The position numbers and the translations under genes were made by a program. DNA of 64,000 nucleotides from assembly GCF_039534915.1 (NCBI RefSeq), contig NZ_BAAAWE010000001.1, forward strand, positions 1,550,001-1,614,000, written 5' to 3'. How positions within the stretch are numbered: the stretch's first letter is position 1; the number at the start of each line of letters is the position of its first letter. The DNA is from Streptomyces roseofulvus (GTDB lineage Bacteria; Actinomycetota; Actinomycetes; Streptomycetales; Streptomycetaceae). Under the pieces are notes generated by a model. It was given only the letters and a program-made list of their open reading frames with translations, ran no database searches and was not told where the DNA came from. Shown in pieces: positions 9,012-17,299 of this stretch.

Positions 9012-9028
9012 TTGGCCATGGTTGGCAT
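9012..9028. promoter_or_regulatory. Candidate YczR operator: TTGG-type direct repeat
   Basis: In the divergent region, TTGGCCATGG (9012-9021) is followed directly by TTGGCAT (9022-9028), a 10-bp-phased direct repeat. MocR regulators usually bind direct repeats about one helical turn apart. The assignment rests on position and periodicity only. Confidence 0.35.
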
Positions 9029-9122
9029 CCGTTCTCCCGCCACAGAGTGTCATGAGTCGGTCCACCGTCACCACACCGGGCCGCGCATCCGACACCCGTC
9101 ACCACCTCAGGGGGGCTCGTCC

Positions 9123-9791
9123 ATGTCCATCGCCTCCGGTCCGCGCGGCCGGCATCTCACCCGCCGGCTCGTCCAGCTGTACGCCGGTCTCGTCCTCTAC
9201 GGCGTGAGCTCGGCGATGCTCGTCCGCAGCGGTCTCGGCCTGGAGCCGTGGAACGTGCTGCACGAGGGCCTGTCGGAGGTCACCGGTCTCTCGATGGGGG
9301 TCGTCCTGACGATCGTCGGGGCGCTCGTCCTGCTCCTGTGGGTCCCGCTGCGGCAGCGGCCGGGCCTGGGCACGGTCTCGAACGTCCTGGTGATCGGCGC
9401 GGCGATGGACGGCACCCTGAGCCTGCTCCCCGAGGCCCACGGCCCGGCGACGCGCATCGCCCTGCTGGTGGTGGGCATCACCCTGAACGGGGTGGCGACC
9501 GGCCTGTACATCGCGGCCCGCTTCGGCCCGGGGCCGCGCGACGGCCTGATGACCGGCCTGCACCGCCTCACGGGGCGCTCGATCCGGCTGATCCGCACCC
9601 TGATCGAGATCACGGTGGTCGCCACCGGCTTCCTGCTCGGCGGCTCGGTCGGCGTGGGCACGGTCCTCTACGCGCTGTCGATCGGCCCGCTCGCCCAGTT
9701 CTTCCTGCGCCTCTTCGCCGTCCCGGAGCCGGCCCCCGTCGGCGCCGAGGTCGCCGCGGAGTCACCGGAAGGCGCCATACTGCGGCGGTGA
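9123..9791 (+). CDS. YczE-type integral membrane protein
   Basis: A 222-residue membrane protein of the YczE/YitT group with about five hydrophobic helices, starting RRLVQLYAGLVLYGVSSAML and including the family segment GPRDGLMTGLHRLTG. It lies divergently from a MocR/YczR regulator that probably controls it. Molecular function is unknown in the family. ATG 9123 follows AGGGGGG. Its TGA overlaps the GTG of the phosphodiesterase gene (GTGA), so the two are translationally coupled. Confidence 0.85.
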   Translation: MSIASGPRGRHLTRRLVQLYAGLVLYGVSSAMLVRSGLGLEPWNVLHEGLSEVTGLSMGVVLTIVGALVLLLWVPLRQRPGLGTVSNVLVIGAAMDGTLSLLPEAHGPATRIALLVVGITLNGVATGLYIAARFGPGPRDGLMTGLHRLTGRSIRLIRTLIEITVVATGFLLGGSVGVGTVLYALSIGPLAQFFLRLFAVPEPAPVGAEVAAESPEGAILRR

Positions 9792-10552
9792 CTCGCGTAC
9801 GCCACCCCTACCTCGACCACCCGCACCCGCTCCCCTTCGCCCACCGGGGCGGCACGGCGGACGGCCTGGAGAACACCGCGGCCGCCTTCCGCCGGGCCGC
9901 CGCGGCGGGCTACCGCTATTTCGAGACCGACGTGCACACCACCGCCGACGGCGTGCTCGTCGCCTTCCACGACGCCACCTTGGACCGGGTGACGGACGCC
10001 ACCGGTCTGATCCGCGACCTGCCGTGGGCCGAGGTGCGGGAGGCCCGGGTGGCCGGCAAGGAGCCGCTGCCGCTCTTCGAGGACCTGCTCCAGGAGTTCC
10101 CCGAGGCGCGCTGGAACGTGGACCTCAAGACCGAGTCGGCGCTCGCCCCGCTGGTCGACCTGATCTCCCGCACCGACGCCTGGGACCGGGTCCTGGTCGG
10201 CTCCTTCACCGAGGCCCGGGTGGCCCGGGCGCAGCGGCTCGCCGGGCCCCGGCTGGCCACCTCGTACGGGGTGACCGGGGTCGCGGCGCTGCGGATGCGC
10301 TCGCTGGGGCTGCCGGCGCCGCTGCGGGCCGGCGCGGTCGCCGCGCAGGTGCCGGAGACGCAGGGCGGGATCCGCGTGGTCGACCGCCGCTTCGTCCGGG
10401 CGGCGCACGCGCGCGGGCTCCAGGTGCACGTGTGGACCGTGAACGATCCGGAGCGCATGGACTCTCTCCTCGACCTGGGGGTCGATGGCATCATGACCGA
10501 TCATCTCGAGACGCTGCGCGAGGTCCTCGCCGCCCGTGGGACATGGGCCTGA
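9788..10552 (+). CDS. Glycerophosphodiester phosphodiesterase
   Basis: A 254-residue TIM-barrel phosphodiesterase that hydrolyses glycerophosphodiesters to glycerol-3-phosphate and an alcohol. Catalytic and metal motifs are visible: AHRGG (His about 20, Arg 21), LENTAAAF, ETDVHTTADG, FHDATLDRVT, and WTVND near the C-terminus. There is no signal peptide, so it is probably cytosolic. It starts at GTG 9788 within the stop of the yczE gene. It likely functions in phospholipid head-group turnover. Confidence 0.92.
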   Translation: MTRVRHPYLDHPHPLPFAHRGGTADGLENTAAAFRRAAAAGYRYFETDVHTTADGVLVAFHDATLDRVTDATGLIRDLPWAEVREARVAGKEPLPLFEDLLQEFPEARWNVDLKTESALAPLVDLISRTDAWDRVLVGSFTEARVARAQRLAGPRLATSYGVTGVAALRMRSLGLPAPLRAGAVAAQVPETQGGIRVVDRRFVRAAHARGLQVHVWTVNDPERMDSLLDLGVDGIMTDHLETLREVLAARGTWA

Positions 10553-10599
10553 GACCGAGCGGGCGTCCCGGCGACGGGGACGAACGAGGGGGCGCGGCC

Positions 10600-11979
10600 G
10601 TGACCGCCGAGACGACCGGTCCTGAGGGACCCATCACCGATCCCGCCGAGCGCAGACGGGAGCAGCGCGGCTGGTACTTCTACGACTTCGCCTGCTCGGT
10701 CTACTCGACCAGTGTCGTGACCGTGTTCCTGGGGCCGTACCTCAAGTCGGTGGCCGAGAACGCCGCCGACGGCGAGAACAGGGTGTACCCGCTGGGCATA
10801 CCCGTGGCGCCGGGGTCGCTCTTCCCGTACGCCGTCTCCGTCTCGCTGGTGGTCGCCATCGTGGCGATGCCGCTGGTGAGCGCGGCGGCGGACCGCCGGG
10901 GCCGCAAGAAGCCGCTGCTCGCGGCGGCGGCGTACCTCGGGGCGGGCGCGACGACCGGCATGTTCTTCCTGGAGGGCGACCGGTACCTGCTGGGCGCCTT
11001 CCTGCTGATCGTGGCGAACGCCTCCTTCGCGGTGGCGATGATGCTCTACAACGCCTATCTGCCGCAGATCGCCGGCCCGGAGGAGCGCGACGAGGTCTCC
11101 TCGCGCGGCTGGGCCTTCGGCTACACCTCGGGCGCCCTGGTGCTGGTGCTCAACCTGGTGCTGTACTCCGGCCACGAGTCCTTCGGCCTGGAGGAGGGCG
11201 AGGCGGTCCGGATCTGTCTCGCCTCGGCGGGGCTCTGGTGGGGCGCCTTCGCGCTGATCCCGCTGAAGCGGCTGCGCGACCGGCGGCTGCCCCCGGCTCC
11301 GGTGGGTGCCGGCCGGCCGGTGGGCGAGGGAGCGGTCGGCGCGGGCTGGCGGCAGCTGCGGTCGACCATCAGGGACATGCGCGCCCACCCGCTGACGCTG
11401 GCCTTCCTGCTCGCCTACCTGGTCTACAACGACGGGGTGCAGACGGTGATCTCGCAGGCGGCGATCTTCGGCGAGGAGGAGCTGGGCCTGGAGAAGACCA
11501 CGCTCATCACGGCGGTGCTGCTCGTGCAGGTGCTCGCGGTGGCGGGCGCCCTGCTGATGGCCCGGTTCGCCCGGACGTACGGCGCCAAGCGGACGATCCT
11601 GGGCGCGCTGGTGGTGTGGACGGTCATCCTGATGGCCGGGTATCTGCTGCCGGCCGGGGCGCCGGTCTTCTTCTACTGCCTGGCGGCGGCGATCGGGCTC
11701 GTGATGGGCGGCACCCAGGCGCTGTCCCGTTCGTTGTTCTCGCACCTGGTGCCGGAGGGGAAGGAGGCGGAGTACTTCTCGGCGTACGAGCTGAGCGACC
11801 GCGGGCTGAGCTGGCTGGGTCCGCTGATGTTCGGGCTCGTGTATCAGCTGACGGACAGCTATCGAGCTGCCATCATCTCTCTCGTGATCTTCTTCGTGGC
11901 CGGATTCGCGCTGCTCGCCAGGGTCCCCGTACGGGACGCCGCGCACGAGGCGGGCAATGTCGTACCCGAGCGAATTTAG
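10600..11979 (+). CDS. MFS transporter, Atg22/UMF1-like
   Basis: A 459-residue MFS permease with about 12 membrane helices. The N-terminal signature RGWYFYDFACSVYSTSVVTVF and the later SRGWAFGYTSGALVLVLNL are typical of the Atg22-like (UMF1) branch, linked in eukaryotes to amino-acid efflux from vacuoles. The bacterial substrate is unknown. GTG 10600 has GAGGGGG about 9 nt upstream; an ATG at 10543 overlapping the previous gene lacks a better ribosome site. It is probably the last gene of the yczE-phosphodiesterase run. Confidence 0.85.
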   Translation: MTAETTGPEGPITDPAERRREQRGWYFYDFACSVYSTSVVTVFLGPYLKSVAENAADGENRVYPLGIPVAPGSLFPYAVSVSLVVAIVAMPLVSAAADRRGRKKPLLAAAAYLGAGATTGMFFLEGDRYLLGAFLLIVANASFAVAMMLYNAYLPQIAGPEERDEVSSRGWAFGYTSGALVLVLNLVLYSGHESFGLEEGEAVRICLASAGLWWGAFALIPLKRLRDRRLPPAPVGAGRPVGEGAVGAGWRQLRSTIRDMRAHPLTLAFLLAYLVYNDGVQTVISQAAIFGEEELGLEKTTLITAVLLVQVLAVAGALLMARFARTYGAKRTILGALVVWTVILMAGYLLPAGAPVFFYCLAAAIGLVMGGTQALSRSLFSHLVPEGKEAEYFSAYELSDRGLSWLGPLMFGLVYQLTDSYRAAIISLVIFFVAGFALLARVPVRDAAHEAGNVVPERI

Positions 11980-12147
11980 ACGCGGAAGTGAAAGGCCGGT
12001 AGTGTACGCGTTTGGCCTGCCAGGCGGACCGTTACTGCGTGCTGCTTTGGTGAAGACGCCGTGTCACATCTGCCGCCGGATGTGACAAAACGGGCACTGG
12101 TGGGTACAACAAGGGGCGGCACGACGGGCGACGCATGACCCGGAACG

Positions 12148-12173
12148 GGAATCTTTATCGCCGACCGGACGTT
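12148..12173 (+). promoter_or_regulatory. Sigma-R-type promoter of rbpA
   Basis: GGAAT at 12148-12152 and GTT at 12171-12173 are separated by exactly 18 bp, the sigma-R consensus. It lies about 60 bp before rbpA. rbpA of S. coelicolor is known to be induced by thiol-oxidative stress in a sigma-R-dependent way, which fits. Confidence 0.85.
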
Positions 12174-12234
12174 GACCGGATGACGACGACAGCGACACCT
12201 GTCCTGTGGGCGACAAGCCCGGGAGGCACGATTC

Positions 12235-12609
12235 ATGAGTGAGCGAGCTCTTCGCGGCACGCGCCTCGTGGTGACCAGCTACGAGACCGACCGCGGCATC
12301 GATCTGGCCCCGCGCCAGGCCGTGGAGTACGCATGCGAGAAGGGCCATCGTTTTGAGATGCCCTTCTCGGTGGAGGCGGAGATTCCGCCGGAGTGGGAAT
12401 GCAAGGTCTGCGGAAGCCAGGCGCTTCTGGTGGACGGCGACGGACCCGAGGAGAAGAAGGGCAAGCCGGCGCGTACGCACTGGGACATGCTCATGGAGCG
12501 TCGTACCCGCGAGGAGCTGGAGGAGGTCCTCGCCGAGAGGCTGGCCGTCCTGCGCTCCGGCGCCATGAACATCGCGGTGCATCCGCGCGACAGCCGCAAG
12601 TCCGCCTGA
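12235..12609 (+). CDS. rbpA: RNA polymerase-binding protein RbpA
   Basis: A 124-residue actinobacterial transcription factor that binds RNA polymerase and group 1/2 sigma factors, stabilises the open complex and supports housekeeping transcription. The sequence is diagnostic: N-terminal SYETDRGI, the core zinc/beta domain with CEKGH and CKVCG, and the C-terminal sigma-interaction domain THWDMLMERRTREELEEVL. ATG 12235 follows a GGAGG-type site. It is a single gene with its own promoter and a strong terminator. Confidence 0.97.
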   Translation: MSERALRGTRLVVTSYETDRGIDLAPRQAVEYACEKGHRFEMPFSVEAEIPPEWECKVCGSQALLVDGDGPEEKKGKPARTHWDMLMERRTREELEEVLAERLAVLRSGAMNIAVHPRDSRKSA

Positions 12610-12630
12610 CGGACGCCACGGCACGAGCAA

Positions 12631-12675
12631 CGCCGAGGGGCCCGGTACACGATCCGTGTACCGGGCCCCTCGGCG
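12631..12675. terminator. Bidirectional hairpin terminator, 21-bp perfect stem
   Basis: The arms 12631-12651 and 12655-12675 are perfectly complementary with a 3-nt loop. The hairpin lies between convergent rbpA and fxsA. No U-tract. Confidence 0.88.
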
Positions 12676-12710
12676 TGCGCGCCCGTCCGCCCGCTCAGGG
12701 CGCCGGGGAC

Positions 12711-13307
12711 TCAGGGCGTCAGGGGCGGGCGCTGTCCGTCGCCGGGGCCGTACGGGCTCCGGGGCGCGTCCTCGCGGATGACCTCGCCCTGGACCACCTT
12801 CCCGTCCGGCCGGTGGATACGGGCCTGCTGGAAGGCGTCCTGGAGGCTCCCGGGAGGTGCGGCGGCCATCCGGCGCTCGACGGCCCGCTCCGCGGCGCGC
12901 CCGAGGGCCGTGCGCACCTGCGGCACGAGCAGCAGCAGTCCGGCGGCGTCGGAGATCAGGCCGGGGAGCATCAGGAGCAGGCCGCCCAGCATGAGGAAGC
13001 CGTTGCGGTCCTCGGCGCCCTTCCGGTCGGCGGCGCTCGGCACCGTGCCGCTCCGGGCGGCCGCCTGGGCCTGCTGGAAGGTCGCGCCGAGGTTGGCGAA
13101 GGCCCGGCGGCCGGCCCGCTTCACCACGGTGGCGCCGAGCACGGCGCCGCCGACGAGGAGGAGCAGCACGGTCAGCCCGCCCGCCGCGTTCGCCACGACG
13201 GTGAGCAGCCAGATCTCCAGGACCAGCCAGGCGGCGAGGCCGAGCGGGAGGAGGGTGCGCGCGCGGGAGCGCGCGGGGGCCTGAGGGGGCGGTGCGCCGG
13301 TCGTCAT
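12711..13307 (-). CDS. fxsA: FxsA-family membrane protein
   Basis: A 198-residue membrane protein with the FxsA core: helices near residues 20-36 and 43-60, then NGFLMLGGLLLMLPGLISDAAGLLLLVP (about 104-130), the most conserved part of the family. The C-terminal tail is hydrophilic. E. coli FxsA relieves F-plasmid exclusion of phage T7 when overproduced; the normal role is unknown. ATG 13307. It is convergent with rbpA and probably monocistronic, or shares a transcript with the mannose-phosphate synthase gene 95 bp upstream. Confidence 0.88.
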   Translation of the reverse strand: MTTGAPPPQAPARSRARTLLPLGLAAWLVLEIWLLTVVANAAGGLTVLLLLVGGAVLGATVVKRAGRRAFANLGATFQQAQAAARSGTVPSAADRKGAEDRNGFLMLGGLLLMLPGLISDAAGLLLLVPQVRTALGRAAERAVERRMAAAPPGSLQDAFQQARIHRPDGKVVQGEVIREDAPRSPYGPGDGQRPPLTP

Positions 13308-13402
13308 GCCGTCCAGTGTGCCTGGCGCGCCGCAGGAACGTCGTAAGGAAAAGATCAGCCCGGACCGCGCGGGGCGGTCCGGGCCGGGTGGTGCGGTGGA
13401 GG

Positions 13403-14179
13403 TCAGCCGGTCTTGCGGCCGAGGAGCCTGGAGACCTTCTCGGCGCGGGCGGTGAGGCCCCAGCCGGTGACCCGCCAGAGGGCCTCGACCACGATGTTCC
13501 GGCTCATCTTGGAGTCGCCGACCTCGCGCTCGACGAAGGTGATGGGGACCTCGACGACGTGGAAGCCGGCGGCGACGGCCCGGCGGGCGAGGTCGACCTG
13601 GAAGCAGTAGCCGGCCGAGGCCACGTTCTCCAGGCCCAGGCCCTCCAGGGTCTCCTTGCGGAAGGCGCGGTAGCCGCCGGTGACGTCGCGGATCGGGACG
13701 TCGAGCATGACGCGGGAGTAGAGGCTGCCGCCGCGGGAGATGAACTCGCGGGACTTCGGCCAGTTCACGATCCGGCCGCCGGGCACCCAGCGGGAGCCGA
13801 GGACCAGGTCGGCGTTCTTGAGCGCGGTGAGCAGCCGGGGCAGTTCCTCGGGCTGGTGGGAGCCGTCGGCGTCCATCTCGACGAGGACCTCGTAGCCGTG
13901 CTCGATGCCCCAGCGGAAGCCCGCCAGGTAGGCGGCGCCGAGCCCTTCCTTGCCCTTGCGGTGCAGGACGTGGACGTGGTCGTCGTCGGCCGCGAGCTCG
14001 TCGGCGAACTTGCCGGTGCCGTCCGGGCTGTTGTCGTCGGCGACGAGGATGTGCGCCTCGGGGACGGCTTCCCGTACGCGCGCGACGATCGGCCTGATGT
14101 TGTCCGCCTCGTTGTAGGTCGGAATGATCACCAAAGCCTTGCCGAGCGGGCCGTAACGCCTCACGCCACCGTCGTTCAC
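13403..14179 (-). CDS. ppm1: Polyprenol monophosphomannose synthase (Ppm1/Dpm1)
   Basis: A 258-residue GT2 enzyme that transfers mannose from GDP-mannose to polyprenol phosphate, giving the donor for protein O-mannosylation. Seen: VIIPTYNEADN, VADDNSPDGTG, the DXD-like MDADGSHQPEELP, and SRWVPGG. It has only the synthase domain, with no mycobacterial-type acyltransferase domain. In S. coelicolor this gene is needed for the glycosylated phiC31 receptor and for cell-wall integrity. GTG 14179 has GAAGGGG 5 nt upstream; a GTG at 14203 is an alternative. No other O-mannosylation gene is adjacent. Confidence 0.93.
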   Translation of the reverse strand: MNDGGVRRYGPLGKALVIIPTYNEADNIRPIVARVREAVPEAHILVADDNSPDGTGKFADELAADDDHVHVLHRKGKEGLGAAYLAGFRWGIEHGYEVLVEMDADGSHQPEELPRLLTALKNADLVLGSRWVPGGRIVNWPKSREFISRGGSLYSRVMLDVPIRDVTGGYRAFRKETLEGLGLENVASAGYCFQVDLARRAVAAGFHVVEVPITFVEREVGDSKMSRNIVVEALWRVTGWGLTARAEKVSRLLGRKTG

Positions 14180-14625
14180 TACTGCCCCTTCGGATACAGA
14201 CACAGGCCCCCACCTTAGCGAGGTCTCCGGCGTGGTCTGGTCCTGCGGGGTGTGAGACGTGCGACGCCGGGGCGGGCGGGTGCGGTGCGGGGCCCGACGT
14301 CCTTCGGTCCGACCCGGGACCCGCTGGCTGCGGATCGGCCGAAGGCCGTTGTCTACTGAACGTCCGGGCCCCACCCGGGTCGCACCTTCCGCCGGCGAAA
14401 CCTTCCCTCGCGGCCGAGGCGCGGGCGGCGGTCGGCATCGGCGGGGAGGCGTGGTCCGGGCGGACGTCCTGTGGTGGACGCGGGAGAACCTACCGGGCCG
14501 GGGCGGTCGGCTGTCAACACCCGTTTGACCTGCGGGGTTCCCGAGAAACCGCAGGCCGGGCGGGAAGATCCGCAGGTCGGGGGCGAACCCGTGGTGCGTA
14601 CATCCGGGGGACCGTCAACCGGACA
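14180..14625. other. 446-bp spacer upstream of ppm1, with a hairpin
   Basis: No gene is seen. An imperfect hairpin at 14529-14555 (CCTGCGG against CCGCAGG, with TT/AA inside) lies downstream of the amidohydrolase gene and is its likely terminator. The rest must hold the ppm1 promoter, which I cannot place. Confidence 0.4.
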
Positions 14626-16254
14626 TCACTCGTTCGGCCGTACGAACACCGTCTGCCCGTGCACGACGGTCCGGAGGCAGACGGGGAGGTCGACGCCCGG
14701 GGACAGATCGGGCAGACCGGGCGTCCCGGAGCGGGGGTCGGTGGACCACCGGGCCACCCGGTCGTCGGGCGCCTGGACGACCAGTTCGCCGGTCCGCCAG
14801 ATCGCGTAGTCGGCGGGCGCGCCGGGGACGAGGATGCCGGCGTCGTCCCGGCCGACCGCCCGCCATCCGCCGCGCGTGTGGGCGGTGAAGGCGGCCCGGA
14901 CCGAGACCCGGTGCTCGGGGGTGCGGTGGAAGGCGGCCGCCCGGACTGTCCCCCACGGGTCGAGCGGGGTCACCGGGCTGTCCGAGCCGAAGGCGAGCGG
15001 CACGCCGGCCCGGAGCAGGGCCGCGTACGGGTTGAGGGTGCGGGCCCGCTCGGCGCCCAGGCGCTCGGCGTACATGCCCTCGTCGCCGCCCCACAGGGCG
15101 TCGAAGGCGGGCTGGACGGAGGCGGTGAGGCCGAGCTCGGCGAAGGCGGCGACGGTCTCGGGGGTGAGCATCTCGGCGTGCTCGATCCGGTGCCGGGCGG
15201 CCCGGATCCGGGCCAGTCCGAGCTTCTCGGAGGCGGCCCGGACGCCGTCGACGACGGCGGTGACGGCGGCGTCGCCGATGGCGTGGAAGCCGGCCTGGAG
15301 GCCCGCCTCGGTGCAGGCCGTGACGTGGGCTGCGACGGTGTCGGCGTCCAGGTGGGCGGCGCCGGTGTGGCCGGCGGCGTCCGCGTACGGCTCGTGGAGG
15401 CAGGCGGTGTGGGAGCCGAGGGAGCCGTCGGCGAAGAGGTCGCCGGCCGCGCCGAGGGCGCCGAGCGCGCGGGCCCGCTCGATGTCGAGGTCGGCCCAGT
15501 AGCCGACCACGCGCGGGCCGGGCTCGCTGCGCGCGAGGTCCAGCAGGCCGGTGAAGTCGTCCTCGGAGGAGATGCGCGGCCCGCCGCACTCGTGGAGGGT
15601 GCCGATCCCGAGGGAGGCGGCGTGCGCGCGGGCGGCGCGCTGGGCCTCGGTGCGCTGGCGCGGCGAGACGGCGGCGAAGGCGGCGGCACGGACGGCGTGG
15701 TGGGCGTCGCCGGTGAGCGGCGCGCGCCCGTCGTGGAAGCCGTCCAGCTCCCGTACGCCGGGGACGAGGTCGAGCAGCGCGGTGGTGACGACGGCCGAGT
15801 GGACGTCGATCCGGGTGAGGTAGAGCGGCCGGCCGGCGGCGAGCCCGTCCAGCTCCTCGCGGGTGAACGGGCGCCGCTCGGGCCAGCGGGAGGCGTCCCA
15901 GCCGTGCCCGATGAGGATGCGGTCCTCGGGTCGGGCGGCGGCGTGGGCCCGGATCAGCTCCGCCGCCTCGGCGAGCGAGGCGGCGGAGGAGAGGTCGAGG
16001 CCGGTGAGCGCGAAGCCGGTGGCCGTGGTGTGGACGTGGGCGTCCACGAAGGCCGGGGTGACGAGCGCACCCTCCAGGTCGATCACCTCGTCCACGCCGG
16101 AGGCGAAGGCGTCGGCGGCGCCCTCCTCGCCCACCCAGGCGATGTGGCCGCGCTCCACCACCATGGCGGTGGCGAAGGGGTCGGCGGGGCTGTGGACTTC
16201 TCCACCGCGCAGCAGCACGGTGCGGTGTTCGCCGGAGTTCAGGGTGTCGCTCAT
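14626..16254 (-). CDS. YtcJ-like metal-dependent amidohydrolase
   Basis: A 542-residue TIM-barrel amidohydrolase of the YtcJ/exoenzyme-regulatory AepA group. The metal-binding DAHVHTTA motif is near residue 68, with HAIGDAAV and RIEHAEML later. The C-terminal FGSDSPVTPLDPW holds the final Asp. It should hydrolyse an amide or related bond; the substrate is unknown. ATG 16254 is 9 bp after the stop of an Lrp-type regulator, so the two form an operon and the regulator may respond to the enzyme's amino-acid-like product or substrate. Confidence 0.88.
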   Translation of the reverse strand: MSDTLNSGEHRTVLLRGGEVHSPADPFATAMVVERGHIAWVGEEGAADAFASGVDEVIDLEGALVTPAFVDAHVHTTATGFALTGLDLSSAASLAEAAELIRAHAAARPEDRILIGHGWDASRWPERRPFTREELDGLAAGRPLYLTRIDVHSAVVTTALLDLVPGVRELDGFHDGRAPLTGDAHHAVRAAAFAAVSPRQRTEAQRAARAHAASLGIGTLHECGGPRISSEDDFTGLLDLARSEPGPRVVGYWADLDIERARALGALGAAGDLFADGSLGSHTACLHEPYADAAGHTGAAHLDADTVAAHVTACTEAGLQAGFHAIGDAAVTAVVDGVRAASEKLGLARIRAARHRIEHAEMLTPETVAAFAELGLTASVQPAFDALWGGDEGMYAERLGAERARTLNPYAALLRAGVPLAFGSDSPVTPLDPWGTVRAAAFHRTPEHRVSVRAAFTAHTRGGWRAVGRDDAGILVPGAPADYAIWRTGELVVQAPDDRVARWSTDPRSGTPGLPDLSPGVDLPVCLRTVVHGQTVFVRPNE

Positions 16255-16263
16255 GCGACCAGG

Positions 16264-16704
16264 CTAAATGCGCGGCGGCCTGGCTTCGTACGGGGTGGAC
16301 AGGACGACGGTGGTGCGGCTGGAGACGTGCGCCTGGGAGCGGATCCGGCTGAGCAGGTGCTCCAGCTCCAGCGGGGTGGCGACCCGGACCTTGAGGATGT
16401 AGTTCTCGTCGCCGGCGACGCTGTGGCACGCCTCGATCTCGGGGATGTCGGCGAGCCGGTCGGGGGTGTCGTCGGGGGCGCTGGGGTCGAAGGGTTTGAC
16501 CGAGATGAAGGCGGTCAGCGGGAGGCCCACCGCCTCGGGGTCGACGACGGCGGCATAGCCGCGGATGACACCGCGCTGCTCCAGCCGGCGAACGCGCTGA
16601 TGCACGGCCGACGTGGACAGGCCGGTGGCCTTGCCCAGGTCGGTGTAGCTCATGCGCCCGTCCTTGACGAGCAACTCCACGATCTGACGATCCAGCTCCT
16701 CCAT
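16264..16704 (-). CDS. Lrp/AsnC-family transcriptional regulator
   Basis: A 146-residue regulator with an N-terminal HTH (about 3-50, LGKATGLSTSAVHQRVRRLE) and a C-terminal RAM ligand-binding domain (about 65-140, ACHSVAGDENYILKVRV). ATG 16704. It is first in a two-gene operon with the amidohydrolase. It probably senses an amino acid and controls this operon; the ligand is not predictable. Confidence 0.92.
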   Translation of the reverse strand: MEELDRQIVELLVKDGRMSYTDLGKATGLSTSAVHQRVRRLEQRGVIRGYAAVVDPEAVGLPLTAFISVKPFDPSAPDDTPDRLADIPEIEACHSVAGDENYILKVRVATPLELEHLLSRIRSQAHVSSRTTVVLSTPYEARPPRI

Positions 16705-16927
16705 GCGCCGACCCTATTGCGCCGAAGGGTCCCGGGCCCAGCCGGGTGCGGGCCTTATGCACCGCTATGGGCAGCGGCGCGGCACCTGCGACGGGCATGT
16801 GACGAACACCACAGGTTTACCGCGGCCTCCGGGGCCCGCTCACGGTTATGCGGAGGTCCGTATGGGAAGGGCTTGCTGTGGTCCCGGCCGCAGAGTACCG
16901 GCCGACCTGTCCGAGGGGGAGTTCTCC

Positions 16928-17296
16928 ATGCTGGAGCCCGTTGATTCCGTCGAGCCGTCCGATGAGTTCGACGCGTACGACACGTTCGAGATGTTCCGGG
17001 TGATCTGCCCGGAGTGCGATCAGCCGATCGCGCTGCTGGCGGACGAGGACGCGCTGCCCGAGCACGCGCTGTGCCCGTCGGCGTGGAACCCCTTCACCCT
17101 GACGGTCTGCCCGGGTACCGGCCGGCCCGCCGACGAGGCGCCCGCCGCCGACGACGAGGCCGGCGTCCAGGAGCAGGACACCGCACTGCTCCTGACGCTT
17201 CCGCAGGGCCTGGACTGGCGGACGCAGCCCTTCTCGCACATCGGCGGTCCGGGCTCGCGGCCGATCCGCGCGACGCAGTTGCGCCGCGCGGCCTGA
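16928..17296 (+). CDS. Small conserved protein with a Cys-rich zinc-ribbon-like core
   Basis: A 122-residue acidic protein. Residues about 21-58 contain CPECD, a later CP and TVCPGTG, spaced as in a treble-clef or zinc-ribbon fold (ICPECDQPIALL). The C-terminal 60 residues are Ala/Asp-rich, ending in a basic RATQLRRAA. ATG 16928 has GGGGAG just upstream. It occurs in Streptomyces as a conserved hypothetical. It may bind zinc or nucleic acid, but nothing more specific is supported. Confidence 0.7.
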   Translation: MLEPVDSVEPSDEFDAYDTFEMFRVICPECDQPIALLADEDALPEHALCPSAWNPFTLTVCPGTGRPADEAPAADDEAGVQEQDTALLLTLPQGLDWRTQPFSHIGGPGSRPIRATQLRRAA

Positions 17297-17299
17297 GTC

